Shown here in pieces: positions 14,881-24,623 of a stretch of 50,935 bases of DNA. The position numbers and the translations under genes are program-made. The notes under the pieces are model-generated. The model was given only the letters and a program-made list of their open reading frames with translations. It made no database searches and was not told where the DNA came from. Position 1 is the stretch's first letter. Each line of letters begins with the position of its first letter. The DNA comes from Desulfosporosinus sp. BRH_c37 (GTDB lineage: Bacteria > Bacillota > Desulfitobacteriia > Desulfitobacteriales > Desulfitobacteriaceae), in assembly GCA_001516045.1 (NCBI GenBank), contig LOEW01000150.1, positions 1 through 50,935 on the forward strand, given 5' to 3'.

Positions 14881-15017
14881 TTGAGAAAAAGTATAACCTT
14901 TACATTGCCAGAAGAACTTATAGAAATACTAGAGAGGAGTATCAAAAGAAACTATGATTCCTCAAGCAAAGATAGGTGAAAAAAGCTCTTGAAGATTTGT
15001 TATCAAAGCGCAAATAA
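14881..15017 (+). pseudogene. Frameshifted ribbon-helix-helix (CopG-like) protein
   Basis: The first frame starts at TTG 14881 and encodes MRKSITFTLPEELIEILERS..., the strand and first helix of a CopG-type DNA-binding protein, but hits TGA at 14977-14979. The second helix continues in another frame from 14976: VKKALEDLLSKRK, ending TAA at 15017. Joined, they give the usual ~45-residue protein. Either a real frameshift or a sequencing indel near the run of six A. Confidence 0.65.
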
Positions 15018-15026
15018 TAAACTACC

Positions 15027-15045
15027 CGCTCAACTGAGCGTTTTT
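15027..15045 (+). terminator. Rho-independent terminator
   Basis: CGCTC-AACT-GAGCG followed by TTTTT, closing the YopX/ribbon-helix-helix segment. Confidence 0.75.
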
Positions 15046-15125
15046 CTATGAATTAGAAAATCTGTTAATATAGCAGGAATATGTTTTTTCTGTCGAAGAA
15101 AGTTTGCGCAAGGGGGGAATCGGTT

Positions 15126-15395
15126 TTGAATAAGAAGAAACTTATTTATAGTGTTTTAAGAGAAATTGAGAAAGGTGAAAATATCCCAAAATTCTCAGAT
15201 TTCGGCATAAGTCTAATAGAATTTAGGGACTTAATTGATCAAATTCAAGATGATGACTTAATTAAGGGAGCATCTGTGCCTCGAGGTTCAGGAAATCCTG
15301 ACCAAATGGTACTTCTTAATACGGCTAAAGTTACATTAAAGGGGTTGGAATACTTAGAAAAGAATAGTGCTTTTGCAGAGTCAATCCAGGATTAA
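15126..15395 (+). CDS. YjcQ-family winged-helix protein
   Basis: The 89-residue protein from TTG 15126 begins MNKKKLIYSVLREIEKGENI and contains FRDLIDQIQDDDLIKG and VTLKGLEYLEKN, the pattern of YjcQ, a winged-helix family of unknown function common in phages. AAGGGGGGAATCGG lies just before the TTG; a longer reading from 15081 has no such site. Another sign that this stretch is mobile-element derived. Confidence 0.75.
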   Translation: MNKKKLIYSVLREIEKGENIPKFSDFGISLIEFRDLIDQIQDDDLIKGASVPRGSGNPDQMVLLNTAKVTLKGLEYLEKNSAFAESIQD

Positions 15396-15800
15396 AGAAT
15401 TCGACCAGGGTAGAGTCTGTTAACAGTCTTGGAGCCTTCGGGCTCTTTCTTATTGCCCCCGATGGGAATGATCTTTCATATATTAAAAAGATCTCCGCGT
15501 CCAGAGATCTTTTGCGCAATGTCCCATAGCCTTAATTTGACTAATGGGACAAGATCATCAAGATATCATCTCTTTGATCCAAATCAGTCTGCATTTTTTT
15601 CTATCCCCCCTTTTTCTTTTTACGGTCTTGCTTTACAGTCAAATGAATCAAAAGAATTTTCTATCCTTATATAATATTACGCAAGTGATTGTGTTGTAGA
15701 GGGGGTTCACTGCTCTAAATATCCTCACCTGCGCTTCCAGTCTTCTTTTGGTAATGTAGAAAGATTACAATTGCGTTTCAATCGTTTGAGATTTAACTAT
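15396..15800. other. Non-coding stretch with two hairpins
   Basis: No supported gene. Two hairpins are visible: GAGCC-TTCG-GGCTC-TTTCTTATT at 15432-15452 (likely terminator for yjcQ) and AAAAGATCT ... AGATCTTTT at 15486-15513, which could end transcription in either direction. Confidence 0.5.
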
Positions 15801-15840
15801 AAAATCGAGGTAACCTTTCTCTAAGGTTACCTCGATTATT
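15801..15840. terminator. Strong bidirectional terminator
   Basis: 14-bp perfect stem ATCGAGGTAACCTT - TCTCT - AAGGTTACCTCGAT, with T-rich tails on both strands. On the minus strand it ends the activase gene. Confidence 0.85.
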
Positions 15841-15841
15841 T

Positions 15842-18800
15842 TTATAAATCCAATTTGAATTCCGGTAATTTCGCGTCTAAATTCAACACTGATAGTTTAT
15901 TATCCTCTAAATTATCCTCTAACTGGGCCTTTGCTCCAATAGAATCCTCTAGCTTGTTTTGTAAATTCTCCAGGGCAACGGAAAGCATAAGTTTTATGCG
16001 ATTAAGTTGATTAACTTCACTTGCCCCTGGGTCATAGTCAATGGGCGCAATATTAGCCAAAGGATATGAGCGTCTAATCTCTCGAAACATTCCTTTACCC
16101 GTGATATGATTGGGTAAGCAGGCAAAAGGTTGTAGGCAGACGATGTTATTAACCCCGCTTCGAATCAGCTCGACCATCTCTCCTGTCAGGAACCAGCCCT
16201 CTCCGGACTGATTTGCCAGGGAAAGATGTCTTTCAGCATATTTGGCGATCTCTTCGATGAATTTCGGTGCATGAAAGCGCTTACTAGCTTGTAAAGCCCT
16301 CTTCATCTCCTTGCGATAGGATTCAATTCTATTGATCGAAAGATAACCGGACACCATGCCCCAAAAACTACCCGATAGTTTCTCATATTTAATGCGATTA
16401 TCATAAGCACCGTATAAGAGAAAGTCAGCAAGATCTGGAACAACTGCCTCAGCCCCTTCAGCTTCCAACAGTTCTACAATGTTGTTATTAGCGGTAGGGT
16501 GGAATTTGACCAAAATTTCACCCACGACTCCAACCTTTGGCTTGATCAAACCTTCGTGAAGTTCTAGATTGTCAAAATCCTTAACAATTTGGTGAATATT
16601 TTCAGTGTGTTCCTTTCTATTTCCCTTCTTTAGGGATTTTTGGCACCGATTAACCCAATAGTCATATAAAAGATTGGCGGAACCCAGAAATTTCTCATAT
16701 GGGCGAACTCTATATAGGACCCTCATTAAAAGATCCCCATAGATCATCCCTCTTATTAATTTTTTTAACATTGGAATTGTTAATTTGAAACCGGGATTAT
16801 TCTCCAAGTTGGACGAGTTTCCCGTATTTAAGGCAATCACTGGGACATGTTCTAGATTGGCATCTTTGAGTGCCTTTCTAATAAATGATATATAATTTGT
16901 CGCTCGACATCCTCCACCAGTTTGGGTAATGATAAGTGAAGTGTTGTTCAAATCATACTTACCGGAACTCAGCGCCTCCATTAACTGGCCAACGACAATA
17001 ATTGCTGGATAACAAGCATCGTTATGCACATACTTTAATCCTTCTTCAATTGCCAACTTATCGACAGACGGCAAGAACTCAATACTATACCCCGCATCTT
17101 CAAATGCCGTCTTAAAAAATTGAAAATGGATCGGAGACATCTGAGGTGCCAAAATAGTATGTTTTTTCTTCATTGCCTTGGTAAATAAGACCTTAGAGGG
17201 CAAAGCATAGAGCTTTCTGGGAGTAAAATCTCTCTTATCTCGCTCTTTGATGGCAGCGATCAAGGAACGCAAACGTATTCTCGCAGCCCCTAAGTTGTTA
17301 ATCTCATCAATTTTTAAGACTGTGAAGATCTTTCCATAAGCCTCCAAAATCTCTTTAATCTGATCAGTAGTTACTGCATCAAGACCGCATCCGAACGAAT
17401 TCAGTTGAATTAATTCTAAGTTCCTTTGCTCCGAAACATAGCTTGCAGCACAATACTCTCGAGAATGGTACACCCATTGATCGACAACACGCAAAGGCCT
17501 TTCTACCTTTCCAAGATGTTGAATAGAGTCTTCGGATAGAATTGCGAACCCATAGGATCCGATCATCTCAGGAATACCGTGGTTAATTTCAGGATCAATG
17601 TGATAAGGCCTGCCTACGAGCACAATTCCCTTGATATTGTTTTCTCGAATATATTGTAGGGTTTCTTCTCCTTTATTTCTTACTTCTTCCTTATACCTGT
17701 CCAGTTCTGAATAAGCCTTATTTAAGGCACTGACTATTTCAGACTTTGGTATTCTCTCAAGGGCTAGCTCCTCAACCAACCGTTTTGCCATTCTAGTAGG
17801 CATATCCATCGGTAAGAAAGGATGATAAAACGTAACATTGGGTTCTCTTAGTAAATCTACGTTAGCATTAATGGTCTCCGGATAAGATGTGACAATGGGA
17901 CAGTTGTAGTTATTGTCTGACGCTTGATCTTCCGATCTGATATTCGGAACGCAGGGATAAAATAGCTTATTTATCCCTTTTTTGATTAAATCAGTAATAT
18001 GACCATGGACAAGCTTTGCAGGGTAACAGGCAGATTCTGAAGGGATTGTATCCATTCCCTGCTCATAGAGTTGTTTTGACGATCGGCCAGAAATGATAAC
18101 CTGGTACCCCAGTTCTGTAAAGAAGGTAAACCAGAAAGGATAGTCCTCATAGATATTTAAAACCCGAGGAATTCCAATGGTCCCTCTCGATGCCTGACCT
18201 TTTGTTAAGGGCGTATAATTGAATACTCTTTTGTACTTGTACTCGTATAGATTGGGAATTTCACTTTTTACGATGTCTTTCCCAGCACCTTTTTCGCAGC
18301 GATTTCCCGAAATATAGTCACTTCCGCTCGAGAAATGTTTAATACTAACTAAGCAATTGTTTCCACATAGCCCACAGCGTTTCATCGATGTTTCTGTTTT
18401 AAAATTAAACAAATCTTTTCCGAGCATGAGATTGGTTTGATGCCCAAACTCATAACGATCTTTTGCAATCAAGGCAGCGCCAAAGGCTCCCATAATGCCT
18501 GCTATATCCGGACAAACCACTTCTCGGTGCGTAATTTTCTCAAATGCGCGAAGGACAGCTTCATTGTGAAAGGTTCCCCCTTGAACGACGATTTTCTTAC
18601 CAAGCTCCTCGGCGTTTCGCAAACGAATCACTTTATAAAGAGCATTCTTGATAACTGAAATTGCAATACCTGCCGAAATATCGCTAATCTCCGCTCCTTC
18701 CTTCTGCGCTTGTTTTACTCTGGAGTTCATAAAAACCGTGCAGCGGGTGCCTAGATCAACTGGATGTCTTGAACCTTGACTTAAGTCAGCAAATTCTTGG

Positions 18801-20191
18801 ACATTTAAATTTAGTGAATGAGCAAAGGTTTCCACAAAGGAGCCACACCCTGAAGAACAAGCTTCGTTCAGGGTAATTGACTCAATGACCCCATCGCGGA
18901 TCACTAAGCTTTTCATATCCTGTCCACCTATATCTAAAACAAAGTCAACGCCTGGTTGGAAAAAATTTGCGGCTGTATAATGGGCTACAGTTTCGATTTC
19001 TCCGATGTCCACTCTCAGAGCGGCTTTTATCAGATGCTCCCCATATCCGGTAACTGCGGAGTTTACAATTCGAATATTCTCGTTAAGTTTCTCCGACATT
19101 TGCTGCAAAGCTTCAATGGTAGACTCTAAAGGTTTCCCCATATTACTGCTATAATAGGAATACAATAAGCTTCCCACATCATCTACAAGCGCAATCTTAG
19201 TGGTTGTAGAACCTGCATCAATACCCAAGTAAGCATTTCCTTCATAGCTATTTAAGTCTAATCGTCTAACCTTATGCAGGGCATGCCTATCCTTAAATTC
19301 GAAATAATCCTCTTCATTGGCAAATAAGATATCTAACTTTTCACTCTCGTCATTGTTAATTTCATAAATCAGAGGAGATCTTTCATAGATCCTCTCCGCT
19401 GAAATAAGCGACTTATCCCGTGAGGAGAGGGCTGCTCCGATCGCTACAAAAAACTGCGAATCCCCAGGAAAGATCACATTCTTGTTCTCTAAATTAAGCG
19501 TTTCGATAAAGCGTTGTCTAAGCTCGGACATAAAATGTAGTGGCCCTCCCAAAAATGCCACATTCCCTCTGATCGGACGACCCTGAGCCAGACCGCTAAT
19601 CGTTTGATTAACAACAGCCTGTAAAACAGAAACAGCAATGTCCTCTTTGGCTGCTCCCTCATTTAACAAGGGTTGAACATCGGTCTTGGCAAACACACCA
19701 CACCTAGATGCAATTGGGTATATATTTCGATAGTTCTTGGCGAGTTCATTAAGACCAGAGGCATCCGTTTGTAATAATGAAGCCATCTGATCAATAAATG
19801 CGCCTGTACCTCCAGCACACGTCCCATTCATTCTTTGTTCGATTGCTTCCCCGAAAAAGGTTATCTTGGCGTCCTCGCCACCAAGTTCGATCGCCGCATC
19901 CGTGCTGGGAATCACGATTTTAATGGCGTTAGTGCAAGCAATGACTTCTTGAATAAACGGAACTTCTAGTTTTTGAGAGATATTGTATCCTCCTGATCCA
20001 GTCACCATCATGGTCAGTAAGTGCCCTTGCAAAGATGATTTAGCGTCATCCAGCATGATCACGACCGTATTTTTGAGATTCGAAAAATGCCTTTGATATT
20101 TTTTGTAAATGATATCTCTATTATTATCTAAAACAACCATTTTTACAGTTGTCGAACCAACATCTAGTCCAATATTTAAAACTCTACTCAT
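15842..20191 (-). CDS. Giant 2-hydroxyacyl-CoA dehydratase activase-related fusion protein
   Basis: Related to BcrAD/BadFG/HgdC ATPases that drive electrons into 2-hydroxyacyl-CoA dehydratases. Of 1449 residues, two ASKHA ATPase domains come first ([13 protein letters not shown] at about 6; [13 protein letters not shown] at about 320), each with a cysteine-bearing loop (CAGGTGAF at about 125; CSSGCGSF at about 445) like the one that binds the shared [4Fe-4S] cluster. A CGLCGNNC knuckle follows near 620, then a DUF2229-like region and a dehydratase-subunit-like region with many cysteines. I use ATG 20191, preceded by GGAGGAAAAA. Substrate unknown; the one-chain activase-plus-acceptor layout recurs in anaerobic Firmicutes. 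A TetR gene lies directly upstream. Confidence 0.85.
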   Translation of the reverse strand: MSRVLNIGLDVGSTTVKMVVLDNNRDIIYKKYQRHFSNLKNTVVIMLDDAKSSLQGHLLTMMVTGSGGYNISQKLEVPFIQEVIACTNAIKIVIPSTDAAIELGGEDAKITFFGEAIEQRMNGTCAGGTGAFIDQMASLLQTDASGLNELAKNYRNIYPIASRCGVFAKTDVQPLLNEGAAKEDIAVSVLQAVVNQTISGLAQGRPIRGNVAFLGGPLHFMSELRQRFIETLNLENKNVIFPGDSQFFVAIGAALSSRDKSLISAERIYERSPLIYEINNDESEKLDILFANEEDYFEFKDRHALHKVRRLDLNSYEGNAYLGIDAGSTTTKIALVDDVGSLLYSYYSSNMGKPLESTIEALQQMSEKLNENIRIVNSAVTGYGEHLIKAALRVDIGEIETVAHYTAANFFQPGVDFVLDIGGQDMKSLVIRDGVIESITLNEACSSGCGSFVETFAHSLNLNVQEFADLSQGSRHPVDLGTRCTVFMNSRVKQAQKEGAEISDISAGIAISVIKNALYKVIRLRNAEELGKKIVVQGGTFHNEAVLRAFEKITHREVVCPDIAGIMGAFGAALIAKDRYEFGHQTNLMLGKDLFNFKTETSMKRCGLCGNNCLVSIKHFSSGSDYISGNRCEKGAGKDIVKSEIPNLYEYKYKRVFNYTPLTKGQASRGTIGIPRVLNIYEDYPFWFTFFTELGYQVIISGRSSKQLYEQGMDTIPSESACYPAKLVHGHITDLIKKGINKLFYPCVPNIRSEDQASDNNYNCPIVTSYPETINANVDLLREPNVTFYHPFLPMDMPTRMAKRLVEELALERIPKSEIVSALNKAYSELDRYKEEVRNKGEETLQYIRENNIKGIVLVGRPYHIDPEINHGIPEMIGSYGFAILSEDSIQHLGKVERPLRVVDQWVYHSREYCAASYVSEQRNLELIQLNSFGCGLDAVTTDQIKEILEAYGKIFTVLKIDEINNLGAARIRLRSLIAAIKERDKRDFTPRKLYALPSKVLFTKAMKKKHTILAPQMSPIHFQFFKTAFEDAGYSIEFLPSVDKLAIEEGLKYVHNDACYPAIIVVGQLMEALSSGKYDLNNTSLIITQTGGGCRATNYISFIRKALKDANLEHVPVIALNTGNSSNLENNPGFKLTIPMLKKLIRGMIYGDLLMRVLYRVRPYEKFLGSANLLYDYWVNRCQKSLKKGNRKEHTENIHQIVKDFDNLELHEGLIKPKVGVVGEILVKFHPTANNNIVELLEAEGAEAVVPDLADFLLYGAYDNRIKYEKLSGSFWGMVSGYLSINRIESYRKEMKRALQASKRFHAPKFIEEIAKYAERHLSLANQSGEGWFLTGEMVELIRSGVNNIVCLQPFACLPNHITGKGMFREIRRSYPLANIAPIDYDPGASEVNQLNRIKLMLSVALENLQNKLEDSIGAKAQLEDNLEDNKLSVLNLDAKLPEFKLDL

Positions 20192-20242
20192 TTTTTCCTC
20201 CACAATGCAACTTATAATAGACATTAATTAACAGATATATAT

Positions 20243-20818
20243 TTAGCATGTTATTCCTTTGGCAAAAATCTTAACACAACTCGCAATACATGCCTGAATA
20301 TCAGTTTCAAAAGTCAGTTTGTTCATAACTAGAGAAGTAATAAATAGACCAAAGTTAGTAGCCAAAAAACTAGTGGCCAATGTTTCAGGATTTTCCCTTA
20401 CGGCCCCCCTATTTCTCATTTCTTCAAAATAGCAGCCTAACAGTTTTTGAAACTCATTTGGGAACCTAAATAACGCAGCATCAAATTCGGGGTTTAATTC
20501 TTCATTCTTAAAATGCATTAAAATAATATTTTGATTTTTATACAATGTATCTAGATAGGAGGAACATATTATATTTAAGTCTCTTTCCAAATCCCATTCC
20601 AGGCCCTCAAATAGGGCAATAAATTTAGGGGAAAAAACAAATTTATCAAATGCCTTTTCAAACAAATTATGCTTATTTTCAAAATGTCTAAATAGTGTCA
20701 TTTCACTTACGCCTGCTTCTTTAGCGATTTCCTTAGTTGTTACTGAGCTGTACCCTTTTTGCGAGAACAGTACAATGGAAGCATTTAAAATTTTATCTTC
20801 AGTATTAATAGTACACAT
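20243..20818 (-). CDS. TetR/AcrR-family regulator
   Basis: N-terminal TetR helix-turn-helix (KGYSSVTTKEIAKEAGVSEM then TLFRHFENK, residues about 20-55) and a helical ligand-binding C-terminal part, 191 residues in all. Start ATG 20818 follows TTGGAGACGAAT. It lies 51 bp upstream of the activase gene in the same direction and so probably controls both; a perfect 9-bp inverted repeat lies 38 bp before its start. The ligand could be a fatty acid or acyl-CoA, by analogy with FadR-like TetR proteins, but nothing here proves that. Confidence 0.88.
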   Translation of the reverse strand: MCTINTEDKILNASIVLFSQKGYSSVTTKEIAKEAGVSEMTLFRHFENKHNLFEKAFDKFVFSPKFIALFEGLEWDLERDLNIICSSYLDTLYKNQNIILMHFKNEELNPEFDAALFRFPNEFQKLLGCYFEEMRNRGAVRENPETLATSFLATNFGLFITSLVMNKLTFETDIQACIASCVKIFAKGITC

Positions 20819-20855
20819 ATTCGTCTCCAATTAAAACATGCTTAAGTGTCTAAAC

Positions 20856-20875
20856 ATGTTAGTAAATACTAACAT
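20856..20875. promoter_or_regulatory. Candidate TetR operator
   Basis: ATGTTAGTA-AA-TACTAACAT: 9-bp perfect arms around two bases, the size and symmetry expected of a TetR-family operator, upstream of the tetR-activase pair. Confidence 0.6.
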
Positions 20876-21060
20876 AATTCTACCATTTCTATTAAATAAC
20901 TTCAATCCACTAAAAGTAATTTATACCGAAATATGTATGTATAAGCCCGAACTTAAAGAAGGGATATTTGAGATTAGAACGCTGACCAAGAGTCGAACAA
21001 GACGTTCTAGATCTGTAGCGCTGCCAAGGATAATGTATGCATACTTTCGAATAAGTTTAA
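20876..21060. other. Intergenic, nothing coding seen
   Basis: No gene with a ribosome binding site in either direction; no obvious repeat. Confidence 0.4.
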
Positions 21061-21097
21061 AAAGAGCTGGTTGTGACTGAATCACAACCAGCTCTTT
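21061..21097. terminator. Terminator of the EF-G-like gene
   Basis: 16-bp perfect stem AAAGAGCTGGTTGTGA - CTGAA - TCACAACCAGCTCTTT; on the minus strand its 3' arm runs into TTTAAAC. Ends the EF-G-like gene 4 bp after its stop. Confidence 0.85.
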
Positions 21098-21100
21098 AGG

Positions 21101-23125
21101 TTAATGACTTTGCGCCGATTTTAATTGACTTACCAAAGTTTCGCTGAGTTTACTCGGTACTTCTTCGTACTGGAGGAATTCCATGGTAAACGAGCCTCTC
21201 CCTTGGGTAAGAGATCTCAAATCAATAGCATAACGCATCATTTCGGCTTGTGGAACATGGGCTCGGATTATTTGGTAGTTTTCACTGTCAGCAACCATTC
21301 CCAACATTTTTCCACGTTTTCCATTGATATCCCCTATCACATCTCCCATAAAGATTTCAGGCACTTTTATCTCCACCTCAACAACAGGCTCTAGTAAGGT
21401 GGGTTTTGCAAGCTCTACACCCTTACGAAAAGCAATAATCGCTGCAAGCTTAAACGCCATTTCTGATGAATCGACGGCGTGATAGGAGCCGTCGGTCAGC
21501 GTGACCTTAATATCGGTCACGGGATAGCCTACCATAGTCCCTTCTGTCATAGCCTCGCGAATGCCCTTTTCCACAGCTGGAATATATTGCTTCGGTACTG
21601 ATCCACCAAAGATCGCCTCAGCGAACTCAAAGTCTTTACCTTCTGAGGGTTCTATGTTAATCCACACATGGCCATATTGGCCATGCCCGCCAGTTTGCTT
21701 TTTATGTTTCCCTTCTACCTTAACTGCTTTGCGGATTGTCTCACGATAAGGTACGCGAGGAACTTTCATGGATACTGCTACTCCAAACTTACGTGTTAGC
21801 TTCTCTAGAAAAATTTCAAGGTGCATTTCTCCTAGTCCCGTTAATAGCAATTCTCTGGTTTCAGTGTTTTTGCCAATCTTGATCGTCGGATCCTCATCCG
21901 CCAAACGTGCCAAAGCACTGCCAAGTTTATCCTCATCCCCTTTAGTCTTGGCCGCAATCGCCACAGATAGAGTCGGGACAGGAAAATCTATACCCTGAAG
22001 CTTTATAAGATGTTCCTTTCCGCATAAAGTATCTCCTGTTCTAACATCTTGTAATTTGGCTACAACGGCAATATCTCCCGCGGAAACTGACGCAACCGGT
22101 TCTTGTGTTTTACCGCGCAGATAAAACGGTTGCCCAATTTTCTCCTCTAACCCGCGACTTGAGTTATAAATCATCGTTTCGGCAACAAACTTTCCACCAT
22201 AAACTCGGAAGAACGACATTTTTCCAACGTAGGGATCAGCTAAAGTTTTGAACACTAAAGCTGCTTTCTCTGGAACTACTTCAGGTGTAGGAATAAACTT
22301 TGCTATGAAATCCATGATATTTGTAACCCCAATATTCTTATAGGCTGAACCGCAAAGCACGGGGATTACAAGATTTTGTTTTAACGCCAGCCGCAAGGCG
22401 GTTTGCAAATCCTCTTCATCGAGCCTTTCCCCTTCGAGATATTTCGCCAATATGTCATCATCCGCTTCGGCAACAGCCTCAGCCAATTGATCTCTTAATA
22501 ACTCTGCCTCTACCTCATATTCTGTTGGAACCTCTTTCACCGAAAACTTACCGCTCCCGTTGGCTTCGTAGTCATACTCTTTATTCTCAACAATATCGAT
22601 GATACCCTGGAAACTTTCTTCTTGGCCGATCGGAATCTGCAAAGGAACAAACCTTGCTTGGGGATAAGCTTCTTTAAGTTGTTCCATGACCTTACCAAAG
22701 TTAGCATTTTTCCGATCTAGCTTATTAACGAAAATTACTCTCGGTAACTTCTGTTGTTCCATAACATTCAACGTGATTTCCGCCTGAACTTCTAGACCTG
22801 CCACACCACAAAGCACTAAAACCCCACACTCGGCGACGCTCAGAGCACTCTTGACTTCTCCAAAAAAGTCTAAATATCCTGGGGTATCGAGAACATTGAC
22901 CTTGACCCCTTGCCACTCAATCGGAATAAGACTCGTACTAATCGACACTTTGTGTTTCACTTCTTCAGGTAAATAATCCGAGACGGTGTTTCCCTCTGTA
23001 ATTTTGCCAATACGGTTGATCACACCCGAATTGAAAAGAAAGGTTTCCGTGAGGGAAGTCTTTCCTGCTCCACCATGCCCTACCAGACAGACGTTGCGAA
23101 GATGTTTTGTGTCATAGGTCTTCAA
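21101..23125 (-). CDS. Elongation factor G paralogue (EF-G2-like GTPase)
   Basis: Translational GTPase of the EF-G family. All G motifs are present: GHGGAGKTSL (P-loop, residue 16), DTPG (residue 80) and NKLD (residue 134); then domains II-V through residue 674, with PRVPYRETIRK and GHGQYGHVWI. The P-loop reads GHGGAGKT rather than the canonical AHIDAGKT, and the protein is slightly short, both typical of the second EF-G class found in many Firmicutes beside the main fusA. Start TTG 23125 after GGAGGAGATCGTC. It stands outside any ribosomal-protein operon, which also argues for a paralogue with a regulatory or ribosome-rescue role. Confidence 0.88.
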   Translation of the reverse strand: MKTYDTKHLRNVCLVGHGGAGKTSLTETFLFNSGVINRIGKITEGNTVSDYLPEEVKHKVSISTSLIPIEWQGVKVNVLDTPGYLDFFGEVKSALSVAECGVLVLCGVAGLEVQAEITLNVMEQQKLPRVIFVNKLDRKNANFGKVMEQLKEAYPQARFVPLQIPIGQEESFQGIIDIVENKEYDYEANGSGKFSVKEVPTEYEVEAELLRDQLAEAVAEADDDILAKYLEGERLDEEDLQTALRLALKQNLVIPVLCGSAYKNIGVTNIMDFIAKFIPTPEVVPEKAALVFKTLADPYVGKMSFFRVYGGKFVAETMIYNSSRGLEEKIGQPFYLRGKTQEPVASVSAGDIAVVAKLQDVRTGDTLCGKEHLIKLQGIDFPVPTLSVAIAAKTKGDEDKLGSALARLADEDPTIKIGKNTETRELLLTGLGEMHLEIFLEKLTRKFGVAVSMKVPRVPYRETIRKAVKVEGKHKKQTGGHGQYGHVWINIEPSEGKDFEFAEAIFGGSVPKQYIPAVEKGIREAMTEGTMVGYPVTDIKVTLTDGSYHAVDSSEMAFKLAAIIAFRKGVELAKPTLLEPVVEVEIKVPEIFMGDVIGDINGKRGKMLGMVADSENYQIIRAHVPQAEMMRYAIDLRSLTQGRGSFTMEFLQYEEVPSKLSETLVSQLKSAQSH

Positions 23126-23155
23126 GACGATCTCCTCCTTGATATGTTATTTAAG

Positions 23156-23176
23156 AAAAAGGACGCTTGCCTTTTT
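23156..23176 (-). terminator. Hairpin between iadA and the EF-G-like gene
   Basis: AAAAAGG-N7-CCTTTTT. It can end the iadA transcript, or attenuate read-through into the EF-G-like gene. Confidence 0.5.
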
Positions 23177-23250
23177 ACTTGCAACAGTAAGATCGGAGTT
23201 TTCTATGTCAGAAGATACCACGCTAGTCTAATTATAATTGACAGATTGGG

Positions 23251-24429
23251 TCAAGTATTCGAGTTCACTCTCTTTTCGAAGGTCCCCCATACCTTTGGTT
23301 GTTTGCTTCTAACCATACATTTTCCCAGTGCCCAGACATCTTGCACCTCTAAGTCTTCATTAAGTACTACTAAGTCGGCATCGTAACCGACGCGAATCGA
23401 TCCTTTATTCTTAAGGCGGAGAACATTTGCCACATTTGAGGAGATTGTACGTAACCCAACCTCCAAAGGGAGTCCATAGTGTAATACAGATTCTCTGACA
23501 TCACGCCAAAGAACTTCTACCGAGCCGACTCCCATCCCAATAAGCACTCCTGCCTCGTTATATTGAGGCATACTCCCGTTCCCGTCCGAAGTCACGGTAA
23601 TTCGATCATTAAGGATTTGACGTTGATTCAACATGGATAAAACTGCAGGTACCCGTAATTCTGTTGGGAAATCGTCACACCCTGCAGTAAGATCGATATG
23701 ACCCCCAGAACTAAGAAATTGAATTCCTTGTTCCAGTAAGGAATGTGTTCTGTTGATATGTGTTGGCATAAATTGCGTAATAGGAATCTCGGTTTGGTCA
23801 AGGATCTTCCAAATGGGCTGCAAACCTCGCTTTCCCTCTCCAAGATGAAGATGAAGTACTCCTGCTTTTCCTCCAAGCATCCCTCCAACTCGAGCCTCAG
23901 CAGCTAAGTGCTCAAGTTCAGCGATTTGAGGTTGGGCTGAGCGATGGTCGGATATCGCGATTTCCCCTGCACCTATGACCTTTTCAATCAAGGTCAGGTC
24001 TTCTTGCAATGTTGGCAGCAGTGTTCTCACAGGGACTTGATAGGCACCGCTATAGACAAACGTAGTTATTCCCTCATCCTCAAGGGCTTGCGCCTTAACG
24101 AGAAGCTCAGCCATAGATCGGGATACAGAATCCGTCCCCAAACAACCAACGACCGTCGTCGTTCCACCCCGAGTTAATTGGGAAAGCTGAATTTCCGGAG
24201 TACGAGAAGCTGGACCGGCTTCTCCGCCGCCTCCGCAGATATGGACATGAGCATCGATAAACCCCGGAACTAATCTTTTACCATGAAGGTCAATTACTTC
24301 GCCTTCCACATGGTCAGGAAGGCGAAAATCCCTTCCTAAAGCCGCTATACTACGCCCCACAATTATGATATCAGTATCATTCATTAATTCTGGATTATAA
24401 AGTTTTGCATTTTTAAGTAGTTTCCACAC
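23251..24429 (-). CDS. iadA: Isoaspartyl dipeptidase (beta-aspartyl peptidase)
   Basis: Zinc metallo-hydrolase that cleaves L-isoaspartyl dipeptides arising from aged proteins. The amidohydrolase HxH is at GFIDAHVHICGGGGEAG (residue about 60), with a long TIM barrel containing HLHLGEGKRG, THINRTHSLLEQG and TSDGNGSMPQYN, all close to E. coli IadA; 392 residues is the usual length. Start GTG 24429 follows GAGGAGGGG. Lies 125 bp upstream of the EF-G-like gene on the same strand. Confidence 0.93.
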   Translation of the reverse strand: MWKLLKNAKLYNPELMNDTDIIIVGRSIAALGRDFRLPDHVEGEVIDLHGKRLVPGFIDAHVHICGGGGEAGPASRTPEIQLSQLTRGGTTTVVGCLGTDSVSRSMAELLVKAQALEDEGITTFVYSGAYQVPVRTLLPTLQEDLTLIEKVIGAGEIAISDHRSAQPQIAELEHLAAEARVGGMLGGKAGVLHLHLGEGKRGLQPIWKILDQTEIPITQFMPTHINRTHSLLEQGIQFLSSGGHIDLTAGCDDFPTELRVPAVLSMLNQRQILNDRITVTSDGNGSMPQYNEAGVLIGMGVGSVEVLWRDVRESVLHYGLPLEVGLRTISSNVANVLRLKNKGSIRVGYDADLVVLNEDLEVQDVWALGKCMVRSKQPKVWGTFEKRVNSNT

Positions 24430-24623
24430 CAGGATACCCCTCCTCGGAGGTAGAATGCCCTAATTCTGGTGTTATATGCTCCTATAGAAAGTCTTCTCTA
24501 TTGATTTGCCAAAATCCTTTAAACTTTGATGGTCGCCAAAAAATTTCTTAAGCATTTCTTATTTTCCACAAGCATAAGGTTTAAATAAAACATGCCTCAA
24601 GCCTTATCTTTTTGGAGGGTATT

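Noticed and set aside
20838..21080. 80-aa plus-strand frame upstream of the TetR gene
   Set aside because: Starts in the TetR promoter/operator region, has no ribosome binding site and ends in the EF-G terminator; judged chance.
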